Of a DNA stretch of 64,000 nt, positions 42,848-51,717 are shown one piece after another; position 1 is the first letter of the stretch; every line of letters begins with the position of its first letter. Origin of the DNA: Leadbetterella byssophila_A. Its GTDB lineage: Bacteria > Bacteroidota > Bacteroidia > Cytophagales > Spirosomataceae. The stretch spans positions 8,989-72,988 of the forward strand of contig JBEBRR010000010.1 in the NCBI GenBank assembly GCA_040394735.1. Reading direction: 5' to 3'. Made by a program: the position numbers and the translations under genes. Under the pieces are notes generated by a model that was not told the origin of the DNA, ran no database searches, and was given only the letters and a program-made list of their open reading frames with translations.

Positions 42848-43963
42848 TTTGTACTTTCTGTAAATCTCCATTACTTTCTCCCTGGGTAAGGCCTCCACCG
42901 TTCCCGAAGCCCCTTTCATAGTTTCTGCCATAAAAAGAGAATTCAGAAGCGCTTCTTCGGTGGCTTCGATAACCGCCAGGAATAACGGGGATACATCATC
43001 ATTCCGCAATTCAGACACTTCATATGTGGGAAAAGAAGAGGAATGAGCCACCCGTAATTCCGGAGCAGTTGAAAATGCGATGACATAATCACCGCTGCCG
43101 TTAGAGGCTATCCCGCCAGTTTTGGCCAGTCCCAGCAGGGCCCTTTTGGCCAGTCGTTCGAGATTACGGGAGGTGAGCGGGGCATTGGTAGCCACTACGA
43201 TCATGCAGGAACCGTCTGCGGGGTCATTGAGCTGATCGTGCAGAAAGTGCTTTCCCAGCTCCTTACCTACAGGTACACCGTTTACTTCAAGCACCCCTCC
43301 GTAATTGCTTTGAACCAGCACTCCCACCGTATATCCGCCCGATTTCCGGGGAAGAACCCGGGATGCCGTGCCAATGCCCCCTTTCCATCCGAAGCAAACG
43401 GTTCCGGTGCCGGCACCTGTGTTTCCCTCCTGCACCGGGCCGTCAGAAGCACTGGACAAAGCCTCCAGGATATCCTGTTTTTTTACATGCCTTCCGGCAA
43501 TATCATTAAGATAACCGTCATTGGTTTCGCCCACCACAAAATTGACCGACTTTACCTTTTCATTTCCTTTTTGCGATAGAGTATGATCAATAAGGGCGTC
43601 GGCAGCTGCCGGTACAGACATCGTATTGGTCAGCACGACCGGCGTTTCAAGATTTCCGAGCTCCTGTACCTGGCTGATGCCGGTCAGCTTTCCGAAGCCA
43701 TTGGCCACATAAATGGCGGCAGGTACCTTTTCCTGGAATATATTTCCGGGATGAGGGAGAATGGCAGTGACCCCGGTACGGACCTTTTCCCCTTCTATAC
43801 GTGTTTTGTGGCCTACTCTGACCCCGGGCACATCGGTGATGGCGTTAAGTTTACCGGGAGAAAGCACTCCCACCCGGATACCCAGTTCTCTTACCCGTTG
43901 GGCCGGCAGCGTGAGCGGGAGAAATATAAGAACCAGTATTTTGAGAAAAATTTTCGGGGCCAT
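42842..43963 (-). CDS. P1 family peptidase (DmpA-like aminopeptidase), exported
   Basis: N-terminal-nucleophile hydrolases that release N-terminal residues or cleave small amides; the precursor cuts itself before a Ser that becomes the new N terminus. 373 residues with signal peptide ending TLPAQ. VRVGHKTRIEG (49-59) and the GAGTGTVCFGWKGGIGTAS segment match the family. The predicted self-cleavage is between Gly251 and Ser252 (DGSCMIVVATNAPL). The signal indicates a periplasmic enzyme. A near-match -7 box (minus TACCTTTA, 43970-43977) ends six bases before the ATG. Single gene; substrate unknown. Confidence 0.9.
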   Translation of the reverse strand: MAPKIFLKILVLIFLPLTLPAQRVRELGIRVGVLSPGKLNAITDVPGVRVGHKTRIEGEKVRTGVTAILPHPGNIFQEKVPAAIYVANGFGKLTGISQVQELGNLETPVVLTNTMSVPAAADALIDHTLSQKGNEKVKSVNFVVGETNDGYLNDIAGRHVKKQDILEALSSASDGPVQEGNTGAGTGTVCFGWKGGIGTASRVLPRKSGGYTVGVLVQSNYGGVLEVNGVPVGKELGKHFLHDQLNDPADGSCMIVVATNAPLTSRNLERLAKRALLGLAKTGGIASNGSGDYVIAFSTAPELRVAHSSSFPTYEVSELRNDDVSPLFLAVIEATEEALLNSLFMAETMKGASGTVEALPREKVMEIYRKYKK

Positions 43964-44076
43964 AGATTATAAAGGTAAAAGTTACGGGCAAGATAACCCA
44001 AAAACTAGTGATTTTCAACAGGCCGCTTGGGGCCTTACATAAAATGCTTTATTTTCGTAGGAAATCAACCTTGGAT

Positions 44077-45903
44077 ATGAAAAGTAAACTTTTATTCTTC
44101 TCTTTACTTCTGACAGCAGGTGTTTTTGCGCAGGATCAATGGCAGGTGGTGCACGGTAAGCCTGTTACACCATGGGCAGAGAAGGTAAGCCCGGGGAAGC
44201 CCTTGAACGATTACCCCCGTCCCCAGCTGGTAAGAGAAGGCTGGCAGAACCTGAACGGGCTCTGGGAGTACGCCATTACGCCGGTCAATGTCCGGCCACA
44301 GGCTTATGAAGGAAAAATCCTGGTGCCTTTTGCCGTGGAATCGGCTCTTTCGGGAGTAGGCCGGAGAGTGGGGAAAGACAGCACACTCTGGTATAAAACC
44401 ACGATTGATATAGACAAGGCCATCCGGGATAAGGAGGTGATTCTGAACTTTGGGGCAGTAGACTGGAAAACCGAAGTTTTCATCAACGGTCAAAGTGTGG
44501 GAACGCATGAAGGCGGTTATGATCCTTTTTCTTTTTCCATTACACCTTTCCTGAAAAAAGGAAGTAGGCAGGAGATTGTAATTTCGGTGTGGGACCCTAC
44601 CGATGAGGGTCCGCAGCCTAACGGCAAGCAGGTAAATAAGCCTCATGGGATCTGGTATACACCGGTGACCGGTATCTGGCAGACCGTATGGCTGGAAGGC
44701 GTACCCCAAGCCCGTATTACCTGGACACGGCATACCCCGGACACAGACCGTAAAATACTTACAGTGCAGACCGGAACGGCCGGGACCGAAAGCGGGGATA
44801 TCGTAAAAATAGAAGCCTGGGATAGAAACACGAAAATAGCCGAACAGGAAGTAACCGCAGGGAATACCGCGGAATTAACGATAGCTGGTCCCAAACTATG
44901 GTCGCCGGGAAGTCCCTTTCTGTATGACCTGAAAGTTTCCCTGATCCGTAAAGGGAAAGTGCTGGATGAGGTACGGTCTTATTTTGCTATGCGGAAAATA
45001 TCGATGCAGGCCGGAGCCGACGGAATTCAGCGCATGTTGCTGAATGACCGGTTCCTCTTTCAATACGGTCCTCTGGACCAGGGCTGGTGGCCTGATGGGC
45101 TCTATACCGCACCCACTGATGAAGCCCTGAAGTTTGACGTGATAAAAACCAAAGAAATGGGTTTTAACATGATCCGCAAACACATTAAGGTGGAGCCGGC
45201 CCGCTGGTATTACCATTGCGACCGCGAGGGGATCCTCGTATGGCAGGATATGCCAAGTGGTGACCTGGGCGGAAATGCCTGGGATATGCGGCTGGGTAAC
45301 ATCACAGGCAAAAAACTGGAAAAAGATCGCACTTCGGCATCGGAAACCATGTACCGGAAAGAGTGGAAAGCCATTATGGACGTCCTCTATAATTTCCCGA
45401 GTATAGTGGTATGGGTGCCGTTTAATGAAGCCTGGGGACAGTTCAAGACAAAGGAAATAACAGAATGGACAAAAAAGCATGACCCTACCCGTCTGGTGAA
45501 CAGCGCCAGCGGCGGGAATTTTTATCCGGTAGGAGATATCCTGGATATCCATCATTATCCTGAACCGCAGATGCCCGATCCCCAATACTTCGGGAAAGCC
45601 CAGGTGCTGGTGCTGGGCGAATTCGGCGGCCTGGGCTTACCGCTGGAAGGCCATACCTGGCAGGATAAAAACAACTGGGGCTACCAGAGTTTTAAAAACA
45701 GGGAAGACCTGAAAAAGCGTTATGCCGAGTTTATGCAGTCACTTAAAACATTGGTTCAGCAGGGCCTGTCAGCGGCGGTGTATACCCAGACCACGGATGT
45801 GGAGATAGAGACCAACGGGCTCATGACCTATGACCGGAAAGTGATCAAAATACCGGAGGCAGAGTTAAAAGCCATGCATTCGGAGTTGTACGAAGTGAAG
45901 TGA
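44077..45903 (+). CDS. Glycoside hydrolase family 2 protein (beta-galactosidase/glucuronidase superfamily), secreted
   Basis: Retaining exo-glycosidase of clan GH-A. 608 residues from ATG 44077, with signal peptide ending GVFAQ. Sugar-binding jelly roll (about 30-200, LNGLWEYAITP, VFINGQSVGTHEGGYDPFSF), immunoglobulin-like middle domain (about 205-310), TIM barrel (about 310-605). Acid/base is Glu451 in PFNEAWGQ, nucleophile Glu515 in LGEFGG. Short GH2 of this layout act on galactosides, glucuronides or mannosides; the sugar cannot be decided. An upstream in-frame ATG at 44008 is not favoured because it precedes the signal. Single gene, not part of the GH16 locus. Confidence 0.92.
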   Translation: MKSKLLFFSLLLTAGVFAQDQWQVVHGKPVTPWAEKVSPGKPLNDYPRPQLVREGWQNLNGLWEYAITPVNVRPQAYEGKILVPFAVESALSGVGRRVGKDSTLWYKTTIDIDKAIRDKEVILNFGAVDWKTEVFINGQSVGTHEGGYDPFSFSITPFLKKGSRQEIVISVWDPTDEGPQPNGKQVNKPHGIWYTPVTGIWQTVWLEGVPQARITWTRHTPDTDRKILTVQTGTAGTESGDIVKIEAWDRNTKIAEQEVTAGNTAELTIAGPKLWSPGSPFLYDLKVSLIRKGKVLDEVRSYFAMRKISMQAGADGIQRMLLNDRFLFQYGPLDQGWWPDGLYTAPTDEALKFDVIKTKEMGFNMIRKHIKVEPARWYYHCDREGILVWQDMPSGDLGGNAWDMRLGNITGKKLEKDRTSASETMYRKEWKAIMDVLYNFPSIVVWVPFNEAWGQFKTKEITEWTKKHDPTRLVNSASGGNFYPVGDILDIHHYPEPQMPDPQYFGKAQVLVLGEFGGLGLPLEGHTWQDKNNWGYQSFKNREDLKKRYAEFMQSLKTLVQQGLSAAVYTQTTDVEIETNGLMTYDRKVIKIPEAELKAMHSELYEVK

Positions 45904-45964
45904 CCGCTTGAGAAGCCGGAAGGCCGGTTATGTAAATTTTGAAGTAATAAGGTTTTTTGCATTG

Positions 45965-45972
45965 TATCTTTA
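45965..45972 (+). promoter_or_regulatory. Near-match -7 element before the DUF4177 gene
   Basis: TATCTTTA (seven of eight positions counting the two free ones; last base A instead of G), with TTTG at 45938-45941. The start codon follows 13 bases later. Confidence 0.35.
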
Positions 45973-45985
45973 AAATAAAAGAGCA

Positions 45986-46186
45986 ATGAAAAAGTACGAG
46001 TATAAAATTTTTAAGACAAAGCCCGAGGGCTTCTGGGGTACCAAAGTAGAATCAGAGAAACTGGAAACAGAGATAAACAAACTGGGATCAGAAGGTTGGG
46101 AGCTCGTTTCCACGATAGATACAAATGCCGGTTACGGTGCTACCCAGGAGATAATCCTTTTTTTCAAGAGGGAGAGCCGTTTCTGA
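45986..46186 (+). CDS. Small DUF4177 family protein
   Basis: 66 residues, MKKYEYKIFKTKPEGFWG to IILFFKRESRF. The pattern YEYK near the start, LETEINKLGSEGWELVS in the middle and a final hydrophobic strand with FFKR is that of DUF4177, a small alpha/beta family of unknown function. No signal peptide or membrane segment. Stands alone between the GH2 gene and dihydroorotase, with a possible promoter just upstream and a strong hairpin just downstream. Confidence 0.85.
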   Translation: MKKYEYKIFKTKPEGFWGTKVESEKLETEINKLGSEGWELVSTIDTNAGYGATQEIILFFKRESRF

Positions 46187-46191
46187 CATAT

Positions 46192-46230
46192 TGTTGCCGG
46201 GGCACAGGATAATCCTGTGCCCCGGCAACA
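46192..46230. terminator. 39-base palindrome without U-tract between convergent genes
   Basis: Arms 46192-46210 and 46212-46230 pair perfectly over 19 bases around a single central A. No T-run follows on either strand. It lies between the DUF4177 gene and pyrC, six bases from each stop codon, so it may be a terminator or mRNA-stabilising hairpin of unusual type. Confidence 0.6.
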
Positions 46231-46235
46231 GACTT

Positions 46236-47576
46236 CTACCGCAAATTAAATGTCAGGCGTTTACCGCTTTCATCAAAGAAAAATTCGCCGTTACTGTACT
46301 TTAATTCTCCTGAAACGAAGGTTTTGAGGATAGTGGTGCCGAAGGTTTTTCCTTCAAACGGAGACCAGCCGCAACGGTATTGCAGTGACTCCCGGGTTAC
46401 CGTGAAGGGCCGATGAAGGTCTACCAGCACCAGGTCGGCCCAGTAGCCTTCGCGGATATATCCGCGTTCTCTCACTTTGAAGCAGTCGGCCGGAGCATGC
46501 GCCATTTTTTCCGCCACTTTTTCCAGGCTGATCTTTCCCTGCAGGTAAAAATCCAGCATCACCTGGAGGCTGTGCTGCACCAGCGGAACTCCGGAAGGAG
46601 CAGACCAGTAATCCGTACTTTTTTCTTCTCGCGTATGAGGCGCATGATCTGTGGCGATAATATCCAGCCGGTCATCTAAGAGCCCCTGCATCAGTTTTTC
46701 GCGATGATTATGTTTGATAGCCGGGTTGCATTTGATCTGGTTTCCAAACTGCCGGTAATCTTCTGCATCAAAGTACAGGTGATGTACGCATACTTCTGAC
46801 GTGATCCTCTTTTGATTCAGAGGGAGGGAATTGTCAAACAGCTCCAGCTCATCACCGGTGGAAATATGCAGAATGTGAAGCCGTGTACCGCTTTTTCTGG
46901 CCAGCTCTATGGCAAACGAAGAAGACTTGTAGCAGGCCTCTTCATTTCTGATGAGGGCATGGATATCATAGGGAAGGGTTTTGCTTTCGTATAAGGCTTT
47001 ATAATGGGCCAGGTTTGCCTTTACTGTGGCTTCGTCTTCGCAGTGGGTAGCAATCAGCCCTTCAAAATTGCCGAAAAACCGGTTCAGTGTATCTTCATTG
47101 TCTACCAGCATATTCCCGGTAGAGCTCCCCATGAAAAGCTTGAGGCCGCAAACTTTGGCGAGGTCGGTTTTCATGGCTTCCTCGTAATTGTCGTTAGATC
47201 CGCCCATGAAAAACGAATAATTGGTCCAGGAGGTTTTTTCGGCTATGGCATATTTTTGTTCCAGTAATTCCTGGGTGAGGGTATTGGGAACCGTGTTGGG
47301 CATTTCCATGAAGCTGGTGGTACCTCCGGCCAGTGCGGCTTTGGATTCGGTGGCAATACAGGCCTTATGGGTCAGGCCGGGCTCCCGGAAATGCACCTGG
47401 TCATCAATCACCCCCGGCAGGAGGTAAAGGCCTTCCGCATCGATCTCTTTGTGATTAGTGAGCTTGTAGATCAGCGGGGCGATCTTTTCAATCCGGCCGC
47501 TCTGGATGAGTACGTCCTGGTGAGTGATCGTGCCTTCATTGACGATAGCCGCATTTCGGATAATATAATTTTTCAT
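46236..47576 (-). CDS. pyrC: Dihydroorotase (class I)
   Basis: Cyclises carbamoyl aspartate in pyrimidine synthesis. 446 residues, amidohydrolase fold. LPGVIDDQVHFREPGLTHK (53-71) is the metal-binding strand, but the usual HxH reads Gln60-x-His62. Other ligands are present: a Lys for carbamylation in GLKLFMGSSTGN, His in THCEDEA, His in LHILHIST, and catalytic Asp in IATDHAPH. DDQVHFREPG is, as far as I remember, shared by other Bacteroidota dihydroorotases, so it is probably a lineage trait rather than damage. Single gene; 112 bases upstream contain an imperfect palindrome. Confidence 0.93.
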   Translation of the reverse strand: MKNYIIRNAAIVNEGTITHQDVLIQSGRIEKIAPLIYKLTNHKEIDAEGLYLLPGVIDDQVHFREPGLTHKACIATESKAALAGGTTSFMEMPNTVPNTLTQELLEQKYAIAEKTSWTNYSFFMGGSNDNYEEAMKTDLAKVCGLKLFMGSSTGNMLVDNEDTLNRFFGNFEGLIATHCEDEATVKANLAHYKALYESKTLPYDIHALIRNEEACYKSSSFAIELARKSGTRLHILHISTGDELELFDNSLPLNQKRITSEVCVHHLYFDAEDYRQFGNQIKCNPAIKHNHREKLMQGLLDDRLDIIATDHAPHTREEKSTDYWSAPSGVPLVQHSLQVMLDFYLQGKISLEKVAEKMAHAPADCFKVRERGYIREGYWADLVLVDLHRPFTVTRESLQYRCGWSPFEGKTFGTTILKTFVSGELKYSNGEFFFDESGKRLTFNLR

Positions 47577-47598
47577 ACGTATAACAGTTTTCAGCCCT

Positions 47599-47638
47599 CA
47601 GCCGCCAGCTTTGCTCATCAGTGGAAGGCTGATGGCTG
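47599..47638. repeat. Imperfect palindrome between the TPR gene and pyrC
   Basis: CAGCCGCCAGC (47599-47609) and GCTGATGGCTG (47628-47638) pair at 9 of 11 positions with an 18-base loop. Surrounding sequence is rich in CAGC/GCTGAAAGCTG words (for example around 47663-47690), resembling dispersed intergenic repeats. Confidence 0.4.
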
Positions 47639-47688
47639 CAGTGACACAACCCTTCCCTTTTCTGAAAGCTGATTTCCGAAAGCTGCAT

Positions 47689-48816
47689 TCAGGTTATTTT
47701 CTTTTGTTCTTCTTTCGCCGTGGCAATCAGCCACAGGTATTCACCGTATTTAAGACATTGCTTATAGTAATTCCGGGCAGCGGCCTTGTCACCCTCCTGT
47801 ACGGCGATCCTTGCCAGGCCAAGATAGGCAAATGCCACATATTCTTTGGTATACCGGTCGTTGTATTTTATGGTAAGCGCTTTCTGATAGGCCGCTTTTG
47901 CCTGTGGGAGATTCTTATCACTATGTTCTTTGATGTAACCGTCAAACACAAAATACGAAAGGCTGGCCACTGAATTGGACACCGGTCTGAGGCCTTCGTT
48001 CAGTTTTTCCGCCTCATCAAACTTCATATTGAGCAGTAAGCACTCAATTTGCCCGATTCTTAAAACAAAGTTATTGGGATAGTCACGGTAAACCTCAGAA
48101 GAAAAGTGCAGGGCTTTACCGAAGTTGGCTTCGTATTTAATATAAATGTCCCGCAGATACATTGCAGCTTCCGTCCGGCTGAACACCGAGTTGCGGAAAG
48201 ACCTTTCCAGTTCGGCCAGCCCCTGTGCTTTATTTCCGGCATCGAAAAACACCATGATAGGTTTAACAATAGGCTTGGTCTCTGGATACCGTTCCCGGTA
48301 GTAATTATACAGGCCGTTGGCAAACAGGAACTCCGCATTGCTGTTTTTGTATTTTTTACCCTCCTTAAAATATTTCAGGGCTTTGCGGGCTTCCTGGGTG
48401 GCATTCATGAAGCTGCCTTTGTAATTTTCGGCCAGCGCCAGGAAACCATGCCCGGCCAAAAGAAAAAAGGTACATTCCATTTTGTAGGCCGGTTTTTCAT
48501 AATACCGGTGGCTGGCTTCCACGCATTTATTCAGTTCGCCCAGGTAGGAGCTCAAAGCAGCGCTATGCTGATCAATAGGAATGTTCTTCCACTGGATCTG
48601 CAGGGCATTCAGCAAAAACTTTACGGGGTGATCGGCGTATTTGGCCTTTACCGAAGCAAACTCGGCCTCGGCCTGGGCGTGCTGCAGGTTATATAGATAA
48701 TCGAGCCCTTTCAGTACCTGTGCCGTACTTTGTTTATCTTCCAGGAACTGCGCATAACCGGGGAGAAAAAAGAGGTTCAGAAAGAACAGAAGAAGTGTTT
48801 TTTTCACGATAATCAT
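47689..48816 (-). CDS. Secreted tetratricopeptide-type protein of unknown function
   Basis: 375 residues with signal peptide ending PGYAQ, followed by helix pairs of TPR character (KGLDYLYNLQHAQAEAEFAS, ALKYFKEGKKYKNSNAEFLF, AKAAYQKALTIKYNDRYTKE, ARIAVQEGDKAAARNYYKQC). No catalytic motif seen. It is expected to be periplasmic and to hold protein partners. Its ATG overlaps the stop of the mnmD-like gene by four bases (ATGA), so the two are translationally coupled even though the functions appear unrelated. Confidence 0.8.
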   Translation of the reverse strand: MIIVKKTLLLFFLNLFFLPGYAQFLEDKQSTAQVLKGLDYLYNLQHAQAEAEFASVKAKYADHPVKFLLNALQIQWKNIPIDQHSAALSSYLGELNKCVEASHRYYEKPAYKMECTFFLLAGHGFLALAENYKGSFMNATQEARKALKYFKEGKKYKNSNAEFLFANGLYNYYRERYPETKPIVKPIMVFFDAGNKAQGLAELERSFRNSVFSRTEAAMYLRDIYIKYEANFGKALHFSSEVYRDYPNNFVLRIGQIECLLLNMKFDEAEKLNEGLRPVSNSVASLSYFVFDGYIKEHSDKNLPQAKAAYQKALTIKYNDRYTKEYVAFAYLGLARIAVQEGDKAAARNYYKQCLKYGEYLWLIATAKEEQKKIT

Positions 48817-49454
48817 TTTTTAATGGCCCGTATCACCTCCCTTTTATGGGGTGGCCCCGGGTGTTTTTCCACCATAAAGCCGGCAGATCGCAAATTCCTT
48901 TGTACGGAACTTTTGGAACAATACGTAGTAATAACCCCGCCCGGATGCATCATGTTCCCCACTTTTACAAATATATCCGTTGACCAGAGCTCGGGCTGGG
49001 CATCCGGTGAAAAGGCATCAAAATAAACCAGGTTAAACGCAAATGAGCTGTAAAAATCTTCCAGTCGTACTTTGTTCTTTACAACGCTGAACCCAGGGGA
49101 AATGGTGTGTGGCTCTTCCCAGGAAAACCGGTGCAAAGGGAGAAGTTCGGATGGGAGCATTTCGTATTCGTCTGCCTGAAGCGGGTAGGCCTCTATTCCG
49201 GTGTAATGTACTTCCATACCGGATTCTATCGCTTTTTGCAGGGTAAGCCAGGCATTCAGGCCTGTTCCGAAACCCACCTCCAGGATATCAAGACACGGGA
49301 ACAGGGTAGCGGCATAATTAAAACCGAGTTCTATGAACACCCGTTCTGACTCTGTCCTTGCACCATGTACAGAGTGGTAGGTCTGACCGTATTTTTCCGA
49401 GAAGAAAGTTGCCGAACCGTCCGATGTTTCCCGAATACCCAAATCCTTTTCCAA
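48813..49454 (-). CDS. mnmD: MnmD-like tRNA (mnm5s2U34) methyltransferase
   Basis: SAM-dependent enzyme of the MnmC N-domain family, which finishes mnm5 modification of wobble uridine in tRNA; stand-alone versions are called MnmD. Motifs: YHSVHGARTESERVFIELG near the N terminus, SAM loop LEVGFGTGLNAWL, and the substrate-loop YFDAFSPDAQPELWS. No ATG precedes the conserved region at a sensible distance. I place the start at a TTG (49454) giving 213 residues, because a full TATCTTTG box (minus, 49463-49470) ends eight bases before it. A frame extension to an ATG at 49580 would run into bshC on the other strand and adds a non-conserved hydrophobic segment. Divergent from bshC. Confidence 0.86.
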   Translation of the reverse strand: MEKDLGIRETSDGSATFFSEKYGQTYHSVHGARTESERVFIELGFNYAATLFPCLDILEVGFGTGLNAWLTLQKAIESGMEVHYTGIEAYPLQADEYEMLPSELLPLHRFSWEEPHTISPGFSVVKNKVRLEDFYSSFAFNLVYFDAFSPDAQPELWSTDIFVKVGNMMHPGGVITTYCSKSSVQRNLRSAGFMVEKHPGPPHKREVIRAIKK

Positions 49455-49462
49455 TTGAAAGA

Positions 49463-49470
49463 CAAAGATA
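49463..49470 (-). promoter_or_regulatory. TAnnTTTG -7 element of the mnmD-TPR operon
   Basis: Minus-strand TATCTTTG, a full match, ending eight bases before the proposed TTG start at 49454. It also argues against the longer reading frame that starts upstream of the box. Confidence 0.5.
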
Positions 49471-49535
49471 CAAATAAAGAGGCAGCTGAAACTGAAACCG
49501 GCGGCGGATTGTTTTAATCTGAAAACATCGAATAA

Positions 49536-51080
49536 TTGCAATCTGAAATTAAAAAGCTGCCTTTTGAACAGGTGGCACACTTCCCGAAGCTGTTTTTGGA
49601 TTATGTAAACCGCCGTGAGGAGTTAAAGCCCCTGTACGGATATTTTCCGGCCATTGACGGGTTTGAAGCACAGATAAAACAAAAGAAGTTTTTGTATCGC
49701 GCAGTCCTTACGGAGACGCTGAAGCGCCAGTACGCCGGTATTCAGAATGCACCGGAGCTGGATATCCTCCTGAAGGAAAACACATTTACCGTCACTACGG
49801 GGCATCAGCTCAATATTTTTACCGGTCCCTTATATGTGATCTACAAGATCGTAAGCACCATTAACCTGGCAGCGCAGTTAAAGAAAGCTATGCCGGGATA
49901 TAATTTTGTGCCTGTATACTGGATGGCCACTGAAGACCACGACTTTGCAGAAATAGCTTCGTTTAATCTTTTCGGCCAGAAATATACCTGGGAAACGGAT
50001 CAGAAAGGGGCAGTTGGAGAAATGAACCCGGAGGGAATTCTGAAAATCTTTGAGGAACTGAAAGACAAACCGGAGGTCTTCCTGCGTGCTTATTCAGACA
50101 ATGATACGCTGGCCGGGGCCGTTCGCCAATACATGCACGAACTTTTCGGAAAGTACGGCCTGGTTTCTATAGACGGGAATGACCGGGAACTGAAACGGAT
50201 TTTTGCCCCCGTAATGTGGGACGAGCTGCAAAACAGGTCGGTGAAAAAGGCTCTGGATGCCAATACCGTTGAACTGGAAAAGCTGGGCTACAAACCGCAG
50301 ATCAACGGCCGGGACATCAACCTGTTCTATAAAGATAAAGGGTTGCGTGAGAGAATTGAATTCAGTGACGACAGGTACACCGTGGTAGACAGTAACCTGA
50401 GCTTTTCTCCGGATGAAATGCAGTCCCTTCTGGAGGAGCAACCCGAGAAAATCAGTCCCAACGTAGCCATGCGGCCCCTTTACCAGGAAACCATTCTCCC
50501 GAACCTGGCTTACCTGGGCGGGCCGTCTGAGCTGGCCTACTGGTTGCAGCTGAAAGGAGTTTTTGATTATTATGCAGTAGCATTTCCGATACTGCTTCCC
50601 CGGAATCTGGCGCTGATAATTAACGGCGGCCTTAAAAAACGGATGGATAAGCTGAGCGTAAGCATCGAGGAGCTCTACCTGGAGGATACCGTCCTTAAAA
50701 AAGCATTTGTAGAAAAAAATTCAGAAAACAGCCTGAGCCTGAAAACTGAAGAAGCAGCCATTGCAGAAGCATTTGCAGCCATAGTATCCAAAGCCCGGGA
50801 AGTAGACCCTACACTGGAGGGGGCCATTGAAGCGGAAAAAGCCAAAATGCTGAAAGGCCTTAACCACCTGGAAGCCCGGATCAAAAAAGCGGAAGAAAGG
50901 AAGTTTGATACATCGATCAACCAGCTTATGGGTTTAAAAGACAAGCTTTTCCCCGGCGGAAGCCAGCAGGAAAGGAAAGATAATTTTCTGAATTTTTACC
51001 TCAATGAACCCGGCTTTATTGATCAGCTCTTTGGGGTTTTTGATCCGTTGGATTTAAGGTTTAATGTGGTATATATTTAA
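49536..51080 (+). CDS. bshC: Bacillithiol biosynthesis cysteine-adding enzyme BshC
   Basis: Proposed last step of bacillithiol synthesis, adding Cys to GlcN-malate; cytoplasmic. 514 residues, close to the family norm of about 530. Family signatures: TVTTGHQLNIFTGPLYVIYK (a Rossmann-like HIGH-related segment, only partly quoted: TTGHQLNIFTGPLY), PVYWMATEDHDFAEI, PNLAYLGGPSELAYWLQL, and a C-terminal coiled-coil (about 425-480). The start appears to be TTG at 49536 because no ATG or GTG lies in frame near the conserved LPFEQVAHFPKLFLDYV. Divergent from mnmD with 81 bases between start codons. bshA and bshB are not in this window. Confidence 0.9.
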   Translation: MQSEIKKLPFEQVAHFPKLFLDYVNRREELKPLYGYFPAIDGFEAQIKQKKFLYRAVLTETLKRQYAGIQNAPELDILLKENTFTVTTGHQLNIFTGPLYVIYKIVSTINLAAQLKKAMPGYNFVPVYWMATEDHDFAEIASFNLFGQKYTWETDQKGAVGEMNPEGILKIFEELKDKPEVFLRAYSDNDTLAGAVRQYMHELFGKYGLVSIDGNDRELKRIFAPVMWDELQNRSVKKALDANTVELEKLGYKPQINGRDINLFYKDKGLRERIEFSDDRYTVVDSNLSFSPDEMQSLLEEQPEKISPNVAMRPLYQETILPNLAYLGGPSELAYWLQLKGVFDYYAVAFPILLPRNLALIINGGLKKRMDKLSVSIEELYLEDTVLKKAFVEKNSENSLSLKTEEAAIAEAFAAIVSKAREVDPTLEGAIEAEKAKMLKGLNHLEARIKKAEERKFDTSINQLMGLKDKLFPGGSQQERKDNFLNFYLNEPGFIDQLFGVFDPLDLRFNVVYI

Positions 51081-51083
51081 TGA

Positions 51084-51117
51084 TCAGGCAGCAGACCGTA
51101 CAGTATCTGCTGCCTGA
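51084..51117 (+). terminator. 12-base-arm hairpin after bshC, no U-tract
   Basis: TCAGGCAGCAGA (51084-51095) and TCTGCTGCCTGA (51106-51117) pair perfectly with a 10-base loop, three bases after the bshC stop. The bases after the stem (ACCTTCG) give no U-tract. Confidence 0.6.
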
Positions 51118-51213
51118 ACCTTCGTAACCCGCAGAACTCCCCGGATTTTATAATTTGAATTCCTGCAGGCATAATTATTTTTCTTATCTTGCCTCAAACT
51201 TTCAACCTGAATT

Positions 51214-51717
51214 ATGAACAGACGTCAGGCCATCGGACTGGGAGTAGGTGCAGCCATTGCCATCCCGGCCGGATTTGTATGGTGGAACCGGTCAACACTG
51301 GAGGGCACTTCTACCTTATTGAACGAAAACAGGCAGGCCATTCTGGCCGCGGCCGTAGATGCCATCATTCCTGAAACCCGGACACCGGGAGCAAAATCGC
51401 TGGGAGTGGATGTATTTGTAGCCAGGATGGTGCAGGATTGCCTGGACCCTGAAAAGCAAACGCTCTTCGGGAACGGGCTGGTGGAACTGGACAAAGCAGC
51501 TAAAAGACAGTTCTCCAAAGCCTTCAAGCTTCTTTCACCGGCTGAACGGACAGAGGTTCTGAAATCTTTCCCGGATGAAGACGGGTTTGCTGACCTTCTC
51601 AAAGGACTGACGGTTCGCGGCTATAATACCTCCGAATATGTAATGAGTAATCTCCGGCACTATGAATTTATCCCCGGCCGTTATGTGGGCTGCGTAAACC
51701 TTGACAACCATGCCTAA
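51214..51717 (+). CDS. Gluconate 2-dehydrogenase subunit 3-like protein
   Basis: Small partner of a membrane-associated GMC-type dehydrogenase. 167 residues. A twin-arginine-like start (MNRRQAIGLGVGAAIAIPAG) should direct export through Tat, probably carrying the GMC subunit along. ILAAAVDAIIPETRTPGAKSLGVDVFVARM is the subunit-3 family hallmark (in part: VDAIIPETRTPGA). Its last eight bases overlap the start of the GMC gene, so the pair is coupled. No cytochrome c subunit follows, so the electron acceptor is not encoded here. Confidence 0.85.
   Translation: MNRRQAIGLGVGAAIAIPAGFVWWNRSTLEGTSTLLNENRQAILAAAVDAIIPETRTPGAKSLGVDVFVARMVQDCLDPEKQTLFGNGLVELDKAAKRQFSKAFKLLSPAERTEVLKSFPDEDGFADLLKGLTVRGYNTSEYVMSNLRHYEFIPGRYVGCVNLDNHA

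Noticed and set aside
49455..49580. Upstream extension of mnmD to the ATG at 49580
   Set aside because: It would overlap bshC, cross the mnmD promoter box and add a non-conserved hydrophobic stretch not seen in the family.
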